Assembly: GCA_934546685.1 (NCBI GenBank)
Contig: CAKTEB010000014.1
Span: 1 to 37,205, forward strand
DNA length: 37,205 nt
Direction: 5' to 3'
Origin: an uncultured Oscillospiraceae bacterium
GTDB lineage: Bacteria > Bacillota > Clostridia > Oscillospirales > Oscillospiraceae
The translations under genes and the position numbers were made by a program. The notes below the pieces were generated by a model, which was given only the letters and a program-made list of their open reading frames with translations, made no database searches and had not been told where the DNA came from. Positions 31,329 through 37,205 of the stretch are shown here, one piece after another. Numbering within the stretch: the stretch's first letter is position 1; the number at the start of each line of letters is the position of its first letter.

Positions 31329-32321
31329 ATGCCAGTGAATCTAAAAGGCAGATCATTTTTGACACTGATGGACTTTACGCCGGGGGAGATCCGGTATCTG
31401 TTGGACCTGGGCCACGATTTGAAGGCCAAGAAGCGCTCTGGGGTTCTTGGAAACAGTCTCCGAGGCAAGAATATCGCGCTGCTCTTTGAGAAGACCTCCA
31501 CCCGGACCCGCTGCGCCTTTGAGGTGGCGGCGCATGATGAGGGAGGCAACGTGACCTTTTTGGAGCCCGGCAGCTCCCAAATGGGCAAAAAGGAGTCCAT
31601 GGAGGATACCGCCAAGGTGCTGGGCCGGTTCTTTGACGGTATCGAGTACCGGGGCTTTGACCAGAAGGTGGTGGAGACTCTGGCGGAGTTCAGCGGCGTG
31701 CCCGTGTACAACGGCCTCACAGATGTGGATCATCCAACCCAGATCATCGCGGACTTCATGACCCTGGAGGAGCATGTGGCCAAACCCCTGAGCCAGCAGA
31801 AGCTGGTGTTCGTGGGAGACGTGCGGAATAATATGTGCTACGCCCTCATGTATGGCTGCTGCAAGATGGGCATGGACTTTGTGGGCTACGGGCCCAAGGA
31901 GCTCATCGACGGGGTGGATCAGAATGTGATGGAGCGGGTACGGCGGCAGGCGGAGCTCACCGGGGCCCATATCACCCTGACCACAGACCGGCAGGAGCTC
32001 CACGGAGCCGACGCCATTTACTCGGATATCTGGGCCTCCATGGGCGAGGAGGACCAGATCCCCGCCAGAGTCCAGCTGCTGACTCCCTATCGGGTAGACG
32101 AGGGACTGCTGGCCGACACCCACAACCCCAAGGTGATCTTTATGCACTGCCTGCCCGCCTTCCACGACGCGGGCACTGCCCTGGCCCGGAGCTGCCTGGA
32201 GAAGGGCCTGGACATCCGGGAGGTCACGGACAGCGTGTTCCGCAGCTCCGCTTCCGTGGTGTTCGATGAGGCGGAGAACCGCATGCACGCCATTAAAGCG
32301 ATCCTGGTGGCGACCCTATGA
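31329..32321 (+). CDS. arcB: Ornithine carbamoyltransferase, catabolic
   Basis: In this context it splits citrulline with phosphate into ornithine and carbamoyl phosphate. The 330-residue product has the carbamoyl-phosphate site STRTR (57-61), DHPTQ in the middle, and the ornithine-site HCLPAFHD near the C-terminus. GAGGAA precedes the ATG at 31329. Sequence alone does not separate catabolic ArcB from biosynthetic ArgF; the place between arcA and arcC decides. The stop overlaps the arcC start. Confidence 0.96.
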   Translation: MPVNLKGRSFLTLMDFTPGEIRYLLDLGHDLKAKKRSGVLGNSLRGKNIALLFEKTSTRTRCAFEVAAHDEGGNVTFLEPGSSQMGKKESMEDTAKVLGRFFDGIEYRGFDQKVVETLAEFSGVPVYNGLTDVDHPTQIIADFMTLEEHVAKPLSQQKLVFVGDVRNNMCYALMYGCCKMGMDFVGYGPKELIDGVDQNVMERVRRQAELTGAHITLTTDRQELHGADAIYSDIWASMGEEDQIPARVQLLTPYRVDEGLLADTHNPKVIFMHCLPAFHDAGTALARSCLEKGLDIREVTDSVFRSSASVVFDEAENRMHAIKAILVATL

Positions 32322-33271
32322 GCGCCGCGGCAAGGATCGTAGTGGCCCTGGGGGGCAACGCGCTGGAGGATAAGTCCCTGCCGCCTACTGCGGAATCCCA
32401 GGCCACGGTGGTGGAGAAGACCGTTAAGACCCTGGCGGATATGAGCCTCCATGGCTATGAGATGGCAGTGGTGCACGGCAACGGCCCCCAGGTGGGACGG
32501 ATCATCCTGGCCTCAGAGACTGCGGCCCAGGTGACTCCGGCCATGCCCTTTGACGTCTGCGACGCCATGAGTCAGGGCTATATCGGTTATCACCTTCAGC
32601 AGAAGCTCCGGACGGAGCTGGTGCGCCGGGGGCGGGATATCCCGGTGGTGACCCTGGTGACCCAGATCGTGGTGGAGCCGGAGGACCCCGCCTTTTCCGC
32701 CCCTACAAAGCCCATTGGGCCCTTCTATTCTAAGGAAGATGCGGAAAAAATCGAACAGGAAAAGGGCTATGCCATGAAGGAGGACGCTGGCCGTGGCTGG
32801 CGGCGGGTGGTGGCGTCTCCCAGACCCCAGCGGATCGTGGAGATCGGCACCCTGAAGACCCTCTGGGATACCACCATTGCCATTGCCTGCGGTGGGGGCG
32901 GCATCCCGGTGGTGAGGGAGCCGGATGGCAGCCTCCGGGGCGTTCCGGCGGTCATCGACAAGGATCTGGCGGCCAGCCTGCTGGCCCGGGAGATGCAGGC
33001 GGATACACTGCTGATCCTCACAGAGGTGGACGCAGTGTCTATCCGGTTCCGGCAGCCCGATGAGGAAAAATTGGGGACTGTGACCGCGCAGCAGATGGAG
33101 CGCTACTGCCAGGAGGGCCATTTCGCCGCGGGTTCCATGCTGCCGAAGGTCCAGGCGGCCCTGGAATTTGTCAGGGCCAATCCCAAGGGAAGGGCCATCA
33201 TCACATCCCTGAGCCGGGGCCTGGAGGCACTGGAGGGGAAGTGCGGCACGACCGTGATAGGTGGGATGTAG
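32318..33271 (+). CDS. arcC: Carbamate kinase
   Basis: Transfers the phosphate of carbamoyl phosphate to ADP, the ATP-yielding step of arginine fermentation. The 317-residue product has VVALGGNAL at the N-terminus, VVHGNGPQVG, the ACGGGGIPVV loop, VIDKDLAASLLA and LTEVDAV, all amino-acid-kinase signatures of ArcC. It starts in the arcB stop (ATGA) and ends directly at the next start codon, so the four genes are tightly coupled. Confidence 0.96.
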   Translation: MSAAARIVVALGGNALEDKSLPPTAESQATVVEKTVKTLADMSLHGYEMAVVHGNGPQVGRIILASETAAQVTPAMPFDVCDAMSQGYIGYHLQQKLRTELVRRGRDIPVVTLVTQIVVEPEDPAFSAPTKPIGPFYSKEDAEKIEQEKGYAMKEDAGRGWRRVVASPRPQRIVEIGTLKTLWDTTIAIACGGGGIPVVREPDGSLRGVPAVIDKDLAASLLAREMQADTLLILTEVDAVSIRFRQPDEEKLGTVTAQQMERYCQEGHFAAGSMLPKVQAALEFVRANPKGRAIITSLSRGLEALEGKCGTTVIGGM

Positions 33272-34666
33272 TTGAAGAAAGTAAAAATGCCCAGCGCGGA
33301 GACCATTCTGATCCTGCTGATTTTGGTGGTGGCCGCGCTGACCTGGATCCTTCCGGCGGGGCAGTACAGCTATCTGCCCGACGGCTCGCCCATCACCGGC
33401 AGCTATCAGGCTGTGGCCCGCAGCGGCCAGAATCTCTGGGCGGTGACCCGGGCCCCGCTGGAGGGGTTCTACGAGGCCGCTCAGGTGGCGGTATTCATCC
33501 TGATGGTGGGCGGCTTCCTGGGGGTCATGGGCAAGACCGGAGCCATCGATGCGGGGATCTCCGCCATAGTGGAACGGCTCGGTGACCGGGGCGGGATCCT
33601 GATTCCTATTTTAATGTGTGCCTTCGCCTTGGGCGGCACTACCTTCGGTATGAGTGAGGAGACCATCGCCTTTTATCCGCTGCTGCTGCCAGTGATGGTG
33701 GCGGCGGGGTATGATACGGTGACGGCGGTGGGAGTGATCCTGCTGGGAGCTGGTACGGGCGTGCTGGGCTCCACGGTGAACCCATTTGCCACCGGCATTG
33801 CCGCGGGCTTTGCGGGCATCGGCCTGGGCCAGGGCATTGGCCTCAGGCTCCTGCTTCTGGGGCTCTCTCTGGCCATGGCGGTGGGCTATGTGCTCTACTA
33901 TGGGAGTCGGGTGCGGAAAACACCGGAGCATTCTTTGGTGGCGGCCCAACGGGAGGACAACCTCCGGCATTTCGCCCTGGGAGACCGGGAGCAGAGCGCC
34001 ATGAACGGGCAGCAGAAGCTGGCCCTCTGGCTCTTTGCCGGGACGTTTTTGGTGATGATCTATGGGGTGATCCCCTTTTCCGATATGGGCATCACTGCAA
34101 TCCCCACTCTGGGCTGGTGGTTCCCGGAGCTGTCAGCCCTGTTCTGGGTGGCGGCGGTGCTCACTGGCATGCTATGCGGCGTGGGGGAGAAGGACATCAT
34201 CGGCGGCTTTGTATCCGGGGCGGCGGAGCTTCTGGGCGTGGCCTTTATCATCGGCATTTCCAGGGGCATCACCGTCATTATGAACCAGGGGAAGATCACA
34301 GACACCATTCTCTATTGGGGTGAGCAGGCTCTGTCTGAGACCGGAGGCGTGGGATTTATTCTTCTGTCCTTCGGGGTGTTTGTGGTGCTGTCCTTCCTGA
34401 TCCCCTCCTCCTCGGGGCTCGCCACCCTGTCCATGCCCATTATGGCCCCGCTGGCGGAGATGACCGGGGTGAGCCGGGCTCTGCTGGTGACGGCCTATCA
34501 GGCAGCTTCAGGACTTGTGAATCTCATCACGCCCACCTCCGCGGTGGTCATGGGGGCCCTGGCTATTGGCCGGGTGCCCTATGGGAAGTGGATCCGATTT
34601 GTGCTGCCGCTATTGGGGGCGCTGACAGCGGCGTGCCTCATTTGCCTGAGCTTGGCCGCAATATAG
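33272..34666 (+). CDS. YfcC-family transporter, probable arginine/ornithine carrier
   Basis: A 464-residue integral membrane protein with about 11-12 helices of the YfcC/DcuC-like (SdaC-DcuC superfamily) type: N-terminal PSAETILILLILVVAALTWILPAGQY, then GGFLGVMGKTGAIDAGI, FGMSEETIAFYPLL, GLGSTVNPFA-like GVLGSTVNPFATGI and SGLVNLITPTSAVVMG near the end. YfcC proteins often take the place of the ArcD antiporter in arc operons, so arginine uptake with ornithine export is the likely role (inference from context). Start is the TTG at 33272, immediately after the arcC stop, with AGGTGGGA about six bases upstream. A terminator closes the operon. Confidence 0.88.
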   Translation: MKKVKMPSAETILILLILVVAALTWILPAGQYSYLPDGSPITGSYQAVARSGQNLWAVTRAPLEGFYEAAQVAVFILMVGGFLGVMGKTGAIDAGISAIVERLGDRGGILIPILMCAFALGGTTFGMSEETIAFYPLLLPVMVAAGYDTVTAVGVILLGAGTGVLGSTVNPFATGIAAGFAGIGLGQGIGLRLLLLGLSLAMAVGYVLYYGSRVRKTPEHSLVAAQREDNLRHFALGDREQSAMNGQQKLALWLFAGTFLVMIYGVIPFSDMGITAIPTLGWWFPELSALFWVAAVLTGMLCGVGEKDIIGGFVSGAAELLGVAFIIGISRGITVIMNQGKITDTILYWGEQALSETGGVGFILLSFGVFVVLSFLIPSSSGLATLSMPIMAPLAEMTGVSRALLVTAYQAASGLVNLITPTSAVVMGALAIGRVPYGKWIRFVLPLLGALTAACLICLSLAAI

Positions 34667-34671
34667 AGAAT

Positions 34672-34704
34672 GCAAAAGGGACTGCTCCGGCGGTCCCTTT
34701 TTGC
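34672..34704 (+). terminator. Terminator of the arc operon
   Basis: GCAAAAGGGAC (34672-34682) pairs with GGTCCCTTTTTGC around a small GC loop; the 3' arm itself contains the T-tract. Confidence 0.85.
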
Positions 34705-34787
34705 GTTTTCCGCAGAGAAGTGGAGGGAAACGCGCAGATTATATGTTTATTTTGCGGAAGAATGTGTGGAAACTGTGAAATAAGAGA

Positions 34788-34815
34788 TTGCAAATAGACG
34801 AATCTATGATACAAT
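34788..34815 (+). promoter_or_regulatory. Promoter of the sulfatase-like gene
   Basis: TTGCAA (34788-34793), a 16-base spacer and TACAAT (34810-34815). The leader then carries two short hairpins, 34836-34851 and 34856-34873. Confidence 0.65.
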
Positions 34816-34888
34816 AAACGTTGACAAAAATGCTGGCTTCCCCAGGGAAGCGCAGCGCTCCGAGACCGGAGCGAGGGAGCTTCACAGA

Positions 34889-36541
34889 GTGGAAAAGAAA
34901 CATCAAAAATTCAAGAGCTGGGCGGCAGCACTTCTGGCCCTGATTCTCACCTGCCTGTACCCGTGCGTGTTCTTGTACGCACAGAATGCGGGAGAGGCCA
35001 GTCTCAGGGACATCCTGCCATTTTTCTGCATTTTCCTGGCCACCGGGGCAGTGCTTCTGATATTCCTGGGCGTGCTGTTCCGAAGCGTCAGCCGGGCGGG
35101 GTTTACCGCCTGCCTTGCCATGCTGGTGGTCATCAATTTCACCATGGTGTCTGAGGCGCTCAAGCGGCATCTGCCGTGGCTGAGGGATCGGTTCCAGCTG
35201 CTGATTTTGGCGGTTTTGTTTCTGCTGCTGGTGCTCCTGCTGCTGAAAAAGAAGCCGAATCTCACAGCGGGCTGCGGCATCCTGGCCATCACCTTCGGGG
35301 CGCTGACCTTTGTGAGCGTGCTGACGGCGGTGCCCAAGCTGATCTCCACTGCTTCCTATGGGCCGCCGCCTCCGGAGAACGAGAGCACCATCATGGCGCA
35401 GTTCCAGGGGGAAAAGCGGAACGTCTACTATCTGCTGTTTGACGAGTACGGAGGCCAGGAGAATCTGGAGACCTACTTCGGCTTTGACAACAGCGAATTC
35501 TATGCGGCGCTGGAGCAGCGGGGCTTTTCCGTATCTAAGACCAGCCGGAACACCGAGTCCTGCTGGACGGATACCCTGGTGCCCAATCTCCTGAATCTCG
35601 ACTATGTGGTGGAGGACGATATGCCAGCCCGGGTGCGCAGAGAGTATCTGGAGCACCCAAACCTGGTGGAGCTGTTCCGTCAGAACAGCTATCACATCAA
35701 TCTGGTGAACCATTGGAATTACATGCGCTTCGGCGCCAACGAGCTGACCTGGGGGCAGCATGAGGACAGCCTGTCCGGCATCCTTTTGGAGCGGAGCCTG
35801 TTCCAGCAGATCCGGCCCATCCGGGAGAAGATCCAGCTGCTGATCTTCCTCAATTACCGGGACAGCTATGTGGGGCCGGTGGAAAACGCCATCAGCGCCC
35901 TGGAAACCTGTGCGGATCATGTGGACGGCCCTACGCTGACTGTCAGCTATATCCAGTGCCCCCACGCGCCCTTTGTATTTGGAGCGGACGGGAGCGTCCG
36001 GAAGGACAAAAGCCTGTACTGGTATTGGAAGGATGAGAGCCTCTATCCCGCACAGCTTCAATATATCAACAGCGTGATTCTAACGGCCATTGACCACATC
36101 CAGAAGAAGGATCCGGAGGCAGTCATCCTGCTCCTGTCGGATCACGGAGCCCGGGTGCCCCTCCATATGGTGGAGCAGTTCGGCGGCCCCAGGTTTGATG
36201 CGGAGAAGGAGACTCCGGTGATGCAGAATGCCCTGACGGCGGCCTGCGTGCCGGGGAAGTCCCTGGAGCTGGAGGGGGAGACGGGCATCAACGCCACCCG
36301 GCTGGCCTTGAACGCCGCCTTTGATCTGAACCTTCCCAGGATCGAGCCCAAGACCGGCTATGTGCTGGACGAGATCTACAACGCCAAGGAAACCGGGGAG
36401 ACCCAGAAAAACGCCTCCATTCAGGAGCACTCAGAGGAGGAAAACACGCCGGAGCCGGAGCACTCGCCCAGACCTGGCGGCAAAAAGCACGAAAGAGGGC
36501 CGGGCCCCCATGGCGGATCCAAGGATGGCCCAAAGAAATAG
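34889..36541 (+). CDS. Membrane protein of the alkaline phosphatase/sulfatase superfamily
   Basis: A 550-residue protein with five hydrophobic helices (about 11-31, 42-64, 71-90, 103-120 and 127-152), then a large extracellular domain. It shows metal-site features of the LtaS/sulfatase/phosphoethanolamine-transferase fold: YYLLFDEYGG (D185, E186), a CWTDTLVPNLL stretch where the Ser/Thr nucleophile usually lies, PHAPFVF with H359, and LLLSDHGAR (D418, H419). It probably transfers or removes a phosphate-linked group on a cell-surface polymer; the substrate is unknown. The C-terminal 60 residues are polar and low-complexity, ending in KHERGPGPHGGSKDGPKK. GTG start at 34889 after GAGGGAG. yidC follows after 17 bases. 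Confidence 0.82.
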   Translation: MEKKHQKFKSWAAALLALILTCLYPCVFLYAQNAGEASLRDILPFFCIFLATGAVLLIFLGVLFRSVSRAGFTACLAMLVVINFTMVSEALKRHLPWLRDRFQLLILAVLFLLLVLLLLKKKPNLTAGCGILAITFGALTFVSVLTAVPKLISTASYGPPPPENESTIMAQFQGEKRNVYYLLFDEYGGQENLETYFGFDNSEFYAALEQRGFSVSKTSRNTESCWTDTLVPNLLNLDYVVEDDMPARVRREYLEHPNLVELFRQNSYHINLVNHWNYMRFGANELTWGQHEDSLSGILLERSLFQQIRPIREKIQLLIFLNYRDSYVGPVENAISALETCADHVDGPTLTVSYIQCPHAPFVFGADGSVRKDKSLYWYWKDESLYPAQLQYINSVILTAIDHIQKKDPEAVILLLSDHGARVPLHMVEQFGGPRFDAEKETPVMQNALTAACVPGKSLELEGETGINATRLALNAAFDLNLPRIEPKTGYVLDEIYNAKETGETQKNASIQEHSEEENTPEPEHSPRPGGKKHERGPGPHGGSKDGPKK

Positions 36542-36558
36542 AAACGAGGAAATGACCC

Positions 36559-37205
36559 ATGTCGTTAATCAATACATATATCGGAACGCCCCTGGGCTGG
36601 CTCATGTGGCTGTGCTATCGGTTGGTGGGCAGCTATGGCATTGCGATCCTGCTGTTTACCCTGCTCAGCAAGATCATCCTGCTGCCCCTGTCTGTGGTGG
36701 TGCAGAAGAACTCCATTAAAATGATCCGGCTTCAGCCGGAGATCAACCGGATCACCGCCAAGCACTACGGCGACAAGGACACCATCTCCGACGAGACCAT
36801 TGCCCTGTACAAGCGGGAGCACTACAGCCCCATGCTGGGCATGGTGCCCATGATCATCCAAATCATTCTGGTGCTGGGCCTTATCAATGTGATCTATAAC
36901 CCCATGCAGCATCTTTTGCGGGTGGACAGCAATACCTGCAAGGTCTTTGTCAGTGCCACAGCTCAGCTGCTGGGAACCCCGGAGCTGGGCAGCGGCGCAC
37001 AGCTCAAGGTCATTGAGGCCATGCGGAATGCAGCCAACTACGACTATTTCATGGGCCTGTCCGGCCAGCTTCCCGGTGTGGACATCCCGGGGATCATCTC
37101 CGCGGCCCAGAGCGTGGACACCATGTTCCTGGGCAAAGTAGCACAGAATTCTAAGGTTACTATTTCTGGTACGCCTGTGTTTACTACAAACGCTACTAAT
37201 CGTAG
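36559..37205 (+). CDS. yidC: Membrane protein insertase YidC/OxaA, truncated at window end
   Basis: Inserts and folds membrane proteins, alone or with SecYEG. The frame starts at ATG 36559 after GAGGAA and stays open to the window edge. Seen: first helix with GTPLGWLMWLCYRLVGSYGIAILLFTLLSKIILLPLSV (9-46), the QKNSIKMIRLQPEINRI coupling loop, and PMLGMVPMIIQIILVLGLINVIYNP, all in YidC order. An insert follows (about 117-192) before the phrase VDTMFLG. From about 37135 the codons change abruptly to T/A-ending ones and the protein (KVAQNSKVTISG...) no longer looks like YidC; see findings. The remaining helices of YidC are absent. Confidence 0.85.
   Translation, partial: MSLINTYIGTPLGWLMWLCYRLVGSYGIAILLFTLLSKIILLPLSVVVQKNSIKMIRLQPEINRITAKHYGDKDTISDETIALYKREHYSPMLGMVPMIIQIILVLGLINVIYNPMQHLLRVDSNTCKVFVSATAQLLGTPELGSGAQLKVIEAMRNAANYDYFMGLSGQLPGVDIPGIISAAQSVDTMFLGKVAQNSKVTISGTPVFTTNATNR
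37135..37205. other. Segment of foreign composition at the window end
   Basis: The last 71 bases switch from G/C-ending to T/A-ending codons (ACT, GCT, TCT, GGT, GTT, AAT) and are much richer in A/T. They interrupt the yidC frame after FLG. They could be a mobile insertion or an assembly artefact; too little is present to name it. Confidence 0.5.

Noticed and set aside
34821..34850. TTGACA at 34821-34826 as the promoter of the sulfatase-like gene
   Set aside because: No -10-like hexamer lies 16-18 bases downstream; the pair at 34788-34815 is better.
34739..36061. 440-codon open frame opposite the sulfatase-like gene
   Set aside because: Antisense of a gene with clear superfamily motifs; covers its promoter as well.

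Overview
The window looks like chromosomal DNA of a GC-rich Clostridia member, most likely an Oscillospiraceae-type gut anaerobe (Flavonifractor/Lawsonibacter/Oscillibacter-like). This is an inference. It rests on a large Bacillus-type SRP RNA in front of dnaX-ybaB-recR, a T-box leader, strong G-rich Shine-Dalgarno sites, G/C-ending codons, and the recA-recX-rimO-pgsA and arcABC gene sets. No 16S gene or other taxonomic marker was available. No CRISPR array, insertion sequence or tRNA gene was seen.

Layout. 1-264 is the end of a membrane protein, followed by an AT-rich intergenic stretch. 540-3562 holds the SRP RNA and dnaX-ybaB-recR (DNA replication and recombinational repair). 3617-6540 on the minus strand is a copper module: csoR, then copA, whose last 67 codons can also be translated as a separate CopZ chaperone. 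6558-7161 is a Nudix hydrolase. 7345-13079 carries two response regulator/histidine kinase pairs with a lipoprotein containing DxDxDG repeats between them. 13162-18681 is a tightly packed run: DUF1385 protein, prmC, recA, recX, rimO, pgsA. 18696-22246 is a cysteine operon behind a T-box whose specifier reads as UGC (Cys): a 66-residue membrane protein, a GNAT acetyltransferase, cysE, cysS and an unrecognised 141-residue protein. 22391-24088 is a membrane-anchored parvulin foldase with an N-terminal zinc ribbon. 24188-27922 has a PutP-type sodium/solute symporter and a TetR regulator (minus strand) divergent from an AGCS amino-acid symporter. 27963-29704 has a second lipoprotein and two small tail-anchored proteins. 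29814-34704 is a complete arginine deiminase operon (arcA, arcB, arcC and a YfcC-type transporter) behind a long structured leader with an intrinsic terminator. 34788-37205 has a membrane alkaline-phosphatase-superfamily protein and a truncated yidC.

How it fits together. The arc operon would turn arginine into ornithine, ammonia, CO2 and ATP. The cysteine operon couples cysteine synthesis (CysE) and use (CysS) to tRNA-Cys charging. The csoR-copA unit exports Cu(I) and represses itself through an operator over its own start site. Both symporter genes suggest amino-acid uptake, matching an amino-acid-fermenting lifestyle.

Points most worth a second look are the copZ frame nested in copA, the uncharacterised arcA leader, the unknown genes under Cys T-box control, the lipoprotein between the two signalling systems, the pair of tail-anchored small proteins, and a sharp change of codon usage in the last ~70 bases that interrupts yidC and may be an assembly join or an insertion.
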